Below, in pieces: positions 21,018 through 30,319 of a stretch of DNA of 64,000 bases (position 1 is the stretch's first letter; the number at the start of each line of letters is the position of its first letter). The notes beneath the pieces are model-generated. The model was given only the letters and a program-made list of their open reading frames with translations, was not told where the DNA came from and did not search any database. This DNA comes from Poecilobothrus nobilitatus (taxonomy: Eukaryota > Arthropoda > Insecta > Diptera > Dolichopodidae). The stretch is from the NCBI GenBank assembly GCA_947095535.1, contig OX352772.1, positions 171,144,613 through 171,208,612 on the forward strand. The letters run 5' to 3'. Position numbers and translations under genes: made by a program.

Positions 21018-21248
21018 ATGCAGGTGAAAAAAGTGGGAGAGTTTTTAAAATCATATTCCTCTGTCTTATTAAATGAGCATAAGCAACATATTTTTCACAT
21101 GTATAAATACATTAAAGAATTTTCAACAACAGATAAATTTATGTCAATATACGGAACTCATTTTGCTCTTTGTTCTTGGGCTTACGACAACTCGTCATCT
21201 GGCCCGGATACATGTAACTGTTGGTCTATAGAAAATTATAAAATATAG
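21018..21248 (+). CDS. Small ORF between ATPase and integrase, unknown
   Basis: A 76-residue intact frame with ATG at 21018, divergent from the ATPase gene 72 bp away. The middle reads HMYKYIKEFSTTDKFMSIYG and the end is Cys/Trp-rich (LCSWAYDNSSSG, CNCW). It does not look like the zinc-binding N-terminus of Polinton integrases. It may be an independent small gene, or the leftover N-terminus of something deleted. Function unknown. Confidence 0.4.
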   Translation: MQVKKVGEFLKSYSSVLLNEHKQHIFHMYKYIKEFSTTDKFMSIYGTHFALCSWAYDNSSSGPDTCNCWSIENYKI

Positions 21249-21279
21249 AATTGAAATCTGATTAAATGGTACAGGCTTA

Positions 21280-22190
21280 ATGTCAAGGGCACAAATAGTA
21301 TCGGAAATACATAGACCAGCCAGACGAAACTTTCGTCGAAGAAAATTTATTCAAAAAGATTTAAACGATACATGGCAAATCGATTTAGTAGAAATGATTC
21401 CATATGCAAAGTATAACAAAGCAAATAAATATTTATTAACTGTAATAGATATCTTTTTAAAATATGCTTATGCTGAGCCAATTAAAATTAAAAATGCTAA
21501 TAACGTTTTACTTGGCATGCAAAACATTGTCAAACGTGCTGGAACACTTCACAAAAAATATTCCATCTGATCAAGGTAAAGAGTTTTTTAACAAAGAATT
21601 TACAAAATTTATGGAAATAAAAAAATTAATCATTATCATACATATTCATAGTAGAACTTTTTAACCGTACTTTAAAAAATTTTATGTGGAAGCAGTTTTG
21701 TTTTCAGGGTAATTATAAGTGGATATCTATTTTACCTTCACTTATTGAGAAATACACCTCAATATACCATCATACAATTAAACTTCAACCTAAAAAAGTT
21801 ACAAAAGCAAACCACAAATATATTTTGAAGAACATTTACATGCAACCGAAATTTTATCAGAAAGCAAAATACAAAATTGGAGATTATGTACGCATAAGTA
21901 AATACAAAGGAAACTTTGCAAAAGGTTATCAATCAAACTCGTCAACAGAAATATTTACAATTAAAGAAGTAAAACGCACAGACCCAATTATTTACAACTT
22001 ACTTTATTATACAAAAACACCGATTTCAGATTCTTTTTACGAGACTGAACTTACTCGAGTAAAAAATCCTGACATTTTTCTTGTTGAAAAAATATTGAAA
22101 AGAAAAGGAAATCAAGTTTTTGTTAAATGGTTAGGTTTTGATAAACATCAGAATTCTTGGATAAATAAAAACGATATTATACTAAACTAA
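21280..22190 (+). pseudogene. Polinton integrase (RVE core plus chromodomain)
   Basis: Inserts the linear element into host DNA. The frame from ATG 21280 starts late relative to full-length proteins, at the linker RPARRNFRRRKF, followed by the first catalytic Asp in WQIDLVEM, then LLTVIDIFLKYAYAEPIK, the second Asp in SDQGKEFFN (after a frameshift near 21560), and degraded text around the catalytic Glu (21640-21700). From 21684 the C-terminal half is open to 22190: a KYKIGDYVRISKYKGNFAKG block (SH3-like), then a chromodomain FLVEKILKRKGNQVFVKWLG. The N-terminal zinc-binding region is not seen. The chromodomain could steer insertion to modified chromatin, by analogy with chromoviruses. Confidence 0.85.
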
Positions 22191-22284
22191 TTTGCTTTTT
22201 TATTTTTACAATTAATTATTAAATTTTTTTACACATTTATAGTTTTCAATAACATATCTCAAATTTGCATAATATTTAAAACTA

Positions 22285-23044
22285 AGGTACAATATCAAGG
22301 TCAATACCTGTATTATTTATTATTTTTATCTTATAAATAACTACTGTATTTTAGTGTTAAAAAAAGCTTTCAAACTAGCATTTTAATAATGCAAAAAAAA
22401 AAAAAAACTAAAAACTACACCTCATTTTTCTATACCTGTTCTTAAATTTTCGTTCTACAATAACAAGTACTTATAAATCAATAAATACAACTTTTTTTCT
22501 TTTCTTTTTTTTTACGATTTTATACATACATATTTTATATATTAAATTAATAATTAAAAAAAAAAAAAACTAAAAACTACACCTCATTTTTCTACACTTG
22601 TTCTTAAATTTTACATGTACTTATAAATCAACTTTGTTTATCTTTCTAATACAACTTTTTAATTAATCTAATACAACTATTTTTTTTCTTTTTTTTTTCC
22701 ACGATTTTATACATACAACCTTTACTTTACATTACTTTAAACTAAGAAATAATATCAAGGCCACTAACTGTTATTTATCTCATAAATAACAACAGCATTT
22801 TTGTATTAAAAAAGCTTTCAAACTACCATTTTAATATTGCAAAAAAAAGCAACTTTTCTATATGCACACGCGCCAACAACATTCCTTAAAAGTTCAAACA
22901 CCTTTGTCGTGAGCTCATTTGCATAAAGCTTAATAACATTCCTATGCGCACGCGCCAAGAACATTCCTTAAAAGTTCAAACACCTTTGTCATGCTATCTT
23001 TTTCTCGTACAAAATTCCCACGCCAAAGTGCCCCATGCCCTACT
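22285..23044. repeat. Polinton right terminal inverted repeat with nested duplication
   Basis: The outer part matches the left terminal repeat in inverse orientation. Inside it, one module (AACTAAGG..ATATCAAGG to AAAAGCTTTCAAACTA) occurs at about 22281-22395 and again at 22738-22845, flanking two copies of a second module (AACTAAAAACTACACCTCAT to ACGATTTTATACATACA) at 22400-22535 and 22570-22715. The pattern is A-B-B-A, so the right end is longer than the left. The 3' end of the integrase gene is about 90 bp away. Confidence 0.7.
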
Positions 23045-23050
23045 GAGATT

Positions 23051-23144
23051 TAGCTTTTATTAGTATAAAAATAACTTTTATTTTGGCATTTTCAAATTTT
23101 TTGTTGGTTGGTTGAGATTTTTGAGATGGTTTTTTCTTTTTTTT
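23051..23144. other. Short spacer between Polinton and LINE-C copy 2
   Basis: AT-rich DNA holding the Polinton right flank and a T-rich run that marks the tail (minus strand poly(A)) of the LINE. Confidence 0.5.
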
Positions 23145-25188
23145 TGGTTTTTTTACGAGGGTTGTCGGAAAACTGAAATTTACCAAGAGGAACTGCACGT
23201 GCTTCCACAAGGAAGTGTTGGACTCTAACCAACCAAAACCATCCCCTTTTAAAACCAAACTTTAGGATGGAACCTTTAATACAAATAATATACAGTTTGG
23301 TTTTGTGGATAGGGATGTAGGAATGATAATTGGTGAAACGGCAATTAGGAAATTTGGATTATGGGGGATTGGTAGAAAAATTTGGAGGGATATTTTGGAG
23401 AAAGATGTTAATGTTCTTCTTACACATGCGTTGGTATAGGGTTCCACAAACGGAGGCATTAACTGTTTTATTTCTTTGGAACAGGTGTTAATTCCTACGA
23501 GATATCGATTAAACAAGGTCAGTTACACAACTGTGAGACGATGGCTGAGTGGGGTGAGCATTACAATTACACTGGGGTCGTTGATACGACGAATAGCTCT
23601 GATTTGCACATAATCTAAATAAACCAGCGCTGTTTGAGTGCCCGCAGCACAAATGTGTGCATTATTTCATTTTCGGTCTAATGTACGTTTTATAGATATT
23701 GAGAAAATCAGGAGCGAAAAAGTAACTTTTACAGCGATACAAAAACCCAAACATTTAGCTGCAACCTTAGCTACACGAAAAATGTGATTTAACCAAGTAA
23801 ATTTCTGGTTTAACTCGATACCCAGCATGTTTAAATTTGTTGAATGCTGCAAAACTTCTCCCTGAAATAGTAGGTTGGGAATTAAAAATAACTCTGTTGA
23901 CTTCATTCCATTTTTGAATGTTTGCTAAATCGTTATTTAGCTCACGAATAGTGAAATTTTTTGCTATTGTATTAATCTGGTGATCAATGTTACAGCGGCA
24001 ATGAAACTCACAGGAGGTACAAGGGTGCTGTCGTCCGCGAAACTATGGATCGAATTGGAGGTTAATGAAAGTAAGTCATTGATAAATATTAAGAAGAGAG
24101 TGGAGAGAAAAAACTGATGCTTGAGGAACACCAGCATTTATTTTGAATTTGTCAGATGAATATTCATCGAGCAGTACGCAAATCGTACGATCCGAAAGGA
24201 AATCTACGATTCATTTTGGAAAGGCCCTACCTAGGCCTAATGCTTTGCATTTTAGCAACAGAGCATCGTGCCAAACTTGATCGAAAGCCTTAAAAATACC
24301 AAGAGGCACAATATTAGACTCACCAGAATGATAAAGGCTGATGCTTAGCTTCCAACAAAGGTAAGTCATGAGATCACTGGTTGAACGATGGGCTCTGGAC
24401 CCGTATTGACGATCATGAAGAAACATTTGTGGTCCAGGTATTTCAAAAGCTTTTGGTTCAAAATTTTCTCCATTACTTTGAAAAGGGCCGAGTTAAGGCT
24501 ATAGGGCGGTTGTTGGAGGGATCGCTTTTATTACGTGTTTTGGGAATTAGAAAAACATGTGCAACATTCCATTGGGTAGGATGGATACTCGAAGTGAAGG
24601 CGAGGTAGAAAAGGTTGGGGATCTGTGGTTGGAGATTGGGCTTACCCTTGTGTTAATCAAACAATGGCCGGAATTACCCTGGGGCAACCAACTGAAACCA
24701 CATATTTTTCAGGATGTATGGTGAGAAACAAATCCAACAGGTGACCTTCATGATCATCACGGGCCGGGATCCTAGTGGGATTTTTAACAAGTTGAGAAAG
24801 GTGGAACAGTGTGGGGAATTGTTCAACTTATTTCCTAATTGAGTTTTGACTCTAGGAGATGTTGCTAGAAAAATTATGCCAGTCCCTGTTATAAATATTG
24901 AAATCTCCCTCCAGAACAATTTCAGTTTGTGGAGATGTGTCCAAAATTTCATTGATCTGGTTCGAACGATTTTCAATTTCCATAGTAGTTTCTTGTTCAT
25001 TTGAGTTGGGCGAACTGTATAGAAAACAGAAATGTATGACTCTTTTTCAACGAGGATTTTGACCCAAATGTAGTTTAAAGTTGCGCTAGAACATTTATAT
25101 TTTGCAAGTGTGTGTAAAGAGATGTTTTTTATACAGACAGCGATACCTCTTTTGAGTACGAAGTGTGAAATAAGTGTGTAGCCGATAA
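23145..25188 (-). mobile_element. LINE-C copy 2, degraded (CR1/Jockey group)
   Basis: Closely matches the better copy at 59258-62290 in the same orientation, from the 3' end ACGAGGGTTG through to the endonuclease N-terminus. Recognisable minus-strand pieces: DRQYGSRAHRSTSDLMTYLC and AFDQVWHDALLLKCKALGLG (24211-24426, RT), FLIPNLLFQGEVLQHSTNLN (23667-23906) and the end of the endonuclease (24674-25000). Compared with the other copy, internal stretches are missing, notably between about 23400 and 23500 and around 24640, and there are many stops. The 5' side is cut by a piggyBac insertion at 25189, beyond which the shared repeat block resumes at 27341. Confidence 0.85.
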
Positions 25189-27234
25189 CATATCCTGTCT
25201 TAAAAAAAAATTAAGCAAACTGTAATCATGGAAAATTGCCCAATATATTTTTATTGTAATTCTTCACATTTTTTACATTTAATTTTAATATTTGAATGAA
25301 CTTTACAAATAAAATTTTTACATTTATTACATTTGTGCTGAAATATCCACCATATTAGAAAATAAAACAATCATTGGACATCTATTAGTTCTACGTTTGA
25401 AACTTTAAGTTCCTATAAATTGATCTATAACATCCACCCCACATTTTGTTTTATTATAAAGTTTGATAATCTAAGGTTTTTTTTGGTTATCATTACTAAT
25501 TTCTATTTTGTGATGTAATGTACTGAGTAGACTAACATAACGATTCTCTTTTGGTATATAGCAAACCAAAGTAATGTTATTTGTATGGTCGAAAAAGAAT
25601 TGGGAAGAACATACAGGTTTTTGTTTTACGTTAACTGCATTTAGAGTAGGAAATGCTTTATTCTTTCTTACAGTTCCGACCATGGTTAATTTCCCCTTTT
25701 GAAGTTCACAGCCCAATTGATGAGTAGAGAAAATTGTCGCAAGTTACGTTGTGTCCTTGGAGATTTTGGGTAAGATCCAGTACAACTTTCAAACTTTGTT
25801 TTTTTTTCAGATGAACATTTTCTATCTTTGCCTAAAAAACATCAAATGTTAGTTATATTATATTAACTTACATTCACATTTTATTAGATTATTATCTTAC
25901 ATGTATAAACCTGAAGCCGCCAAATTTTATAACTAGAAGAAGTATCAAATAAAGCCCATATTTTTAGACCATATTTGGCCGGCTTTGATGGAATATATTG
26001 TTTAAATGGGCACCTTCCTCGATAAGGCACAAGTTGTTCGTCTACAGTAAGGAATCCACTGTGGTTGTACATTTTTCGTAAATTATTTTCCCATTTGTCC
26101 CATATAATTCGAATTGGTGCTAGCCTATCTCGTTGACACCGTTTTTCTCGATCTTGTCTGTTATCAAAACGAAGAGCACGAGTAATATTTCGAAATTTTT
26201 TCAAACTCATAGTTGCTTGAAAAATTGGGCGACCTTTTACACTGTCCCACAGATATTCTAATGCTTCTCCTTTAGCTCTATTGTTATTACCAGCAAGTTA
26301 TAACAATCCAAAATAGACTTGAAGTAAAACAGTATCAATTGTTGCCCATTCACTACCAAAAAGCCTAGTTCCTAAAAAAACTACAAGATTTTTATCCAAA
26401 AAAAAACAAATTTTTCTAAACCTACCTTCGATATTTGCCATTTCAATAATTATTGTCTCAATTTCTTTATACATAAACAATTCGAAAGATACTTTTATAT
26501 CTGTCACTCGGGCCGTTGCGAATTGAGTAGATCCTGGTTTGGTACGTAAAACATTTTCAGTACCCAATCTTCTTTTATAACTGTTTGATGGTTCTTTATG
26601 CCAAACAATTTTATTGTCTTTTGACAAATAACTAATATTATTTGTGGACATGATAAAATCTACCTCTGATGCTTCACTTTATCCAGCAGAAATAAGAACT
26701 TCAGAATTAGATCTATTATCTGATAAAATTGCATCTTCAAAATCCGAATATGAAGAATTTTGTGAACCATCATCATCAGAACTAATATTCATAAGCTCCT
26801 CAACTTCAATTTTATTCAAAATTTTGTAAATCCTTCAAAAAACAAACATAACAATATAAGTATTTTGACAACATTTCAAAGCAAAAACATAGGTGTACAC
26901 TGTACATAAATATATAATAAGTTATAACTTACTTTTCGTGGCATTTTCATAAATTTCATAAAAACACAATCAATATAATATTCACTAAAGAACTTTATCA
27001 ACCCAACTAAAATATTTTTTCATAAAATTCTGTTCTTCAGAGACGATAAAATAGCGGTAAAAGAATAACAAGCAATTTTTTTTTCGTCGCCTATTTGTGT
27101 ATTCCAATATTCAAAATCGATATTATTATAATTTCTAACCGAAAGCAATAGAAGAAAACAAAAAAATTTTTAAACAGATAGAAATTGTTCTAATTTTTAT
27201 TATTGGGCAATTTTGCTCAAGAATACAGGATATG
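25189..27234 (-). mobile_element. piggyBac-like DNA transposon, about 2.05 kb
   Basis: Terminal inverted repeats CATATCCTGT (25189-25198) and ACAGGATATG (27225-27234) are perfect 10-mers, and a 13-bp subterminal inverted repeat AAAATTGCCCAAT occurs at 25232-25244 and inverted at 27202-27214. The transposase on the minus strand is clearly of the piggyBac family. The flanks are TAA (25186-25188 and 27235-27237) or TAAC, not the TTAA standard for the family. The element lies inside LINE-C copy 2, whose paralogue at 62250 reads without interruption at this point, which dates the insertion after LINE-C. Confidence 0.85.
25400..26950 (-). pseudogene. piggyBac-type transposase (DDE_Tnp_1_7), broken
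   Basis: Cut-and-paste transposase. The N-terminal acidic region (SSDDDGSQNSSYSDFEDAIL) lies near 26760, the N-terminal conserved domain at 26298-26651, and the catalytic core at 25884-26210 with the first Asp in FLTVDEQLVPYRGRCPFKQY. The second Asp is in VTCDNF (about 25740), and the third and fourth in KTKCGVDVIDQF (about 25430). A GT-AG intron is likely at about 25836-25897, joining VYT to CKDRKCSSEKK, and another may follow a short first exon near 26940. Stops near 26690, 26290 and 25470 and shifts near 25800 make it inactive. The C-terminal Cys-rich domain is represented by Cys codons at 25260-25340. Confidence 0.85.
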
Positions 27235-27340
27235 TAACCTTTTGTATAGGGTGTTCCACGGCAAAAGTTCATCTTTCTACTTCTTAAAATACGTTTATAC
27301 ATCTATTAAAATTAAAATCCGTGGATTTGAAGTTTTTTTA

Positions 27341-28029
27341 GGGCTAAGATTGCTGGTTTAATCGCGTATGTTACAAAAATTAACTTTAAAATTGGTAATT
27401 TTGTTGGAAGACAATTAATATAAAGCAAAAAAAAAATCAAAATAACAATAAAATTAAAATACAGTTTAAAATTAAAATCAAAATTAAAATGAAATCAGAG
27501 TTGAAATTATAGTTAAAATCAAAATTAGACTTAAAATCAATTTTAAAATTAACCAAGATCCAAATCTGAATTAAAATAAATTAAAGTATGTATATAAATT
27601 AAGATTAAGGTCAAAACTAAAATTAATAAAAAATTAAAATTCATTCAAAATTTAAATCAAAATAAAAAAAAAACCAACAAAAATTATTCAAAAAATAACA
27701 GAGCACGATTTAAAAAAACCCTAGCTTGACAAACTTAAAAATAAATTATTATCAATATCAATACTTTAATATCAACATTAATATTTCAACTTTTGCTTTA
27801 AGCGAGAAAACTGTTTTTAACAGCGTGCAACAGTTTTTAACATACAATTTTAAGTGACGTTATTAAACAGAGGTACAACCAAAAACTCACCAAAAGCAAA
27901 TAAATTAAATTACGGTAATAACTATGGTGGTATTGAAAAAATTGAGCGAATTGAGAATCAAAGAAGAACCCCAGCATCCATCATACGGGTGGGAGGGAGA
28001 TAGATATATAATTGTTTAGTTTACGACAT
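27341..28029. repeat. Repeat block shared with 62293-62990 (direct)
   Basis: The sequence from GGCTAAGATTGCTGGTTTAAT to GGGTGGGAGGGAGATAGATA recurs in the same orientation at 62293-62990, including the AAATTAAAATC-rich low-complexity middle and the phrase TATGGTGGTATT. This copy lacks about 50 bp present in the other after GGTTTAAT. In both places the block adjoins the 5' side of a LINE-C copy, so it may be that LINE's own 5' region or part of a shared older unit. No protein is encoded. Confidence 0.8.
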
Positions 28030-28917
28030 GTAAAAAAAATAAAATAAAATAAAAAAGTTGTATTTTGTTTGTTAAATTAAAAAAAAATACTTATCTTGCC
28101 GCCATTGGAGTGCAGCCATAGAATTCAATATAAAGTTTTAACACTACACTTATTATTAAATCTTAAGTATAATTTACAGAAAATAAAAAATAATTAAAAA
28201 AAAAGAAAGTGCACTTGTTTTTAAATTTTACTAATTTTAAAAAAGTTTTAAAATTAACATCAAAAAAGTTTTTTCCTAAAAGAAGTGTTGTCACTTCGAA
28301 GGTTCTAATGTAATTTAAAGTTGGGTATATATAATATCAAAACAACTTTTCTTTAACAAATTATTTTAATATCAAAATATTTTAACAAAAACATTTTAAA
28401 TCCAAATTTTTTTAAGAAAAAAATTTTAAAGCAAAAATAAAATATTTCACTCAATTTTAAATAAAAAATATGAAAACATAAATAATTAAAATAAATTAAA
28501 AACATAAAATTTAGAAATGTACCACAAAATTTTTTTATGTAAAACTTCAAAATACTTATCACGCAAAGCTGCTTCGCACTTTTGACAAGATTTGTTTGTT
28601 CTATTTTCAGAAACAGCATTGCCGTTTTTGGCCAGTTTAAATTAAATGAACCATTATAGTACTTTGCTGTACTTTTTTTTTCATTAGTTTTTATTTAATA
28701 TAAACTTAATTCCATTTAACAAGAACAAAGATTATATAAAGTCATCGACCTTAGCGCTAAACACTGTCTCGTCTTATAATTTTAAAGAAAAATATCATAT
28801 ATGAAGTGCAAACAAGCATTGAATTAGCATTAATATTTAAAAAGTTAAAAATAAAATATATACATATGTAGAATTAATTAAAATAAATTCAGTATAAATT
28901 CCCCAAAAGAAATTGTC
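28030..28917. other. AT-rich stretch, no gene recognised
   Basis: Poly(A)/poly(T)-rich DNA. The minus strand near 28560-28640 shows a short Cys-containing text (CQKCEAALRDKYFEV) resembling a zinc-finger part of a LINE ORF1, but it is isolated and short. Otherwise nothing supportable. Confidence 0.4.
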
Positions 28918-29333
28918 ATGAAAATTATTACAAAAATCAAAGTTGATGTCAACACAGAAGATATACTTAATATTACTCGTTTAAATACATACCACAATAA
29001 AGATGATAAAAATGTTCTTTATTTACTTCAACTAAAACCACAAACTGCAAAAGATGAACTCAAACCCAAAAAAAAAACAATCAAAAGCATTTCTTTACTT
29101 CTTATATTGGATTAGAGGACTTAAATAAGGAAATATTTTTTCGAGAACACTTCACACCTCTACAAGAGAAATTATATTACGAAGTTAAGCAGATTAAGTC
29201 AACCAACAGCTTTAAATATCTTTGGATCAAACATAATGACATCTTTTTGCGGCAATCCGAAAATTCGAACGTATTTAAAATTAAAGATCTCAACGATATT
29301 AATTTTATAAAATCTAAACTTTTTAATCAATAA
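28918..29333 (+). pseudogene. LINE-A ORF1, C-terminal part
   Basis: Begins in a frame from ATG 28918 (KVDVNTEDILNITRLNTYHN, DKNVLYLLQLKP) and shifts at about 29075 into FREHFTPLQEKLYYEVKQIK followed by FKYLWIKHNDIFLRQSENSN, ending with TAA at 29331. This order, an RRM-like segment then a FIN-x-x-LTPLQ block, is the standard C-terminus of ORF1 proteins in CR1/Jockey-type insect LINEs, which bind the element's RNA. The N-terminal part with zinc fingers is missing, so the copy is 5' truncated or disrupted. Confidence 0.65.
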
Positions 29334-30319
29334 AAGTTTAAATAAGAATTGTAAACAATTACAAATTATTTTAAATAAACTTTACAATAATTCGATATCA
29401 TTTATTTAATTTGATATCATTTTTTTCTAAATACAAAATTTTTTATTTTTCATCTTACATAACCTACAAAAATTTAAATTATTATATTTTCATTTTATTG
29501 CATTTACTATTTTTAAGTGCATTTACAATATTTTTATAGATATTAATTTCGTGTATTTTTCAACATTTTTTTTATTTTTACACATTAACTGTATTTTCAA
29601 CCAACTTTATATCTAAATTCATAATAATTAATATTTCAAAAAAAATCAAAACATGCAATTGTTATTTACATTTTTTATATAAACATTTATGTATTTAATT
29701 ATTTTTATTTATTTTTTATATTACTTAACCTATAAAAACTTTGGGAGTTCACTATACCAAATATTTTTCGTTATTTACTTCTTAAAATTTAAATTTACAT
29801 TTGCTTTAATTAATTACTTATATTATTTTTCTTTTTTTAAATTTTTTTTTTTGTATTTTTTTACATTTTAATTACACACTATTATTTAAATTCTTATATA
29901 TTACATGTTACTATACATATATACATTACATATTCTTTTTTACATCACATTTTTATTTAAACTTAATTTTTAATACTTTTATTATTATTATATTATATAC
30001 TAGTAATAATACATGCTACTACTATTATTATATTACATGCACTATATTCTCCAGTTTAAAATATTTCCTCCTGATTTTTTTTAATTATATACGAATAATA
30101 TTTAGAACGAATTTGAAACATTTCTTTTTGATATTTATTTACATACTAATAATATTTACAAACACGATAAATAATTATAACAAATCAGTATCAGCTGATC
30201 ATGTTAATGCATATGTAACAAAATTTATTTTCTCTGGTATTTACAATTATTATTCAAAATATACTTTTCTTATAAGTTGACAGTTAATCAAAAAACTTTT
30301 TATTTTCTCTTCTATCTCA
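29334..30319. other. AT-rich gap between LINE-A ORF1 and ORF2
   Basis: Extremely A/T-rich, T-run-dominated sequence without codon structure. Open frames in it translate to Phe/Tyr/Ile-rich low-complexity text. Repeated phrases such as ATTATTATATTA near 29980-30050 suggest simple-sequence growth. No element ends found. Confidence 0.5.

Larger units (their letters stand above)
7432..23044. mobile_element. Polinton/Maverick, structurally complete, about 15.6 kb
   Basis: The ends are inverted repeats starting AGTAGGTAATGGGGCAC on the left and AGTAGGGCATGGGGCAC on the right, the AGT start being typical of Polintons. They are bounded by a 6-bp target duplication, GAGATA (7426-7431) and GAGATT (23045-23050), one mismatch. 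Between them lie the diagnostic genes: protein-primed PolB and RVE integrase on the plus strand, and packaging ATPase, major and minor capsid proteins, pX-like protein and adenain-type protease on the minus strand. Related virus-like forms in animals are called adintoviruses. Almost all genes contain stops or frameshifts, and PolB is broken by a LINE fragment, so this copy is an inactive fossil. Confidence 0.95.

Noticed and set aside
22380..22720. CRISPR-like array
   Set aside because: Repeats in the Polinton right end are long, nested and AT-rich, without regular short repeats and unique spacers, in a eukaryotic context.
29689..29871. Hydrophobic 60-codon frame that looks like transmembrane segments
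   Set aside because: Lies in the T-rich gap within LINE-A; composition alone explains it.
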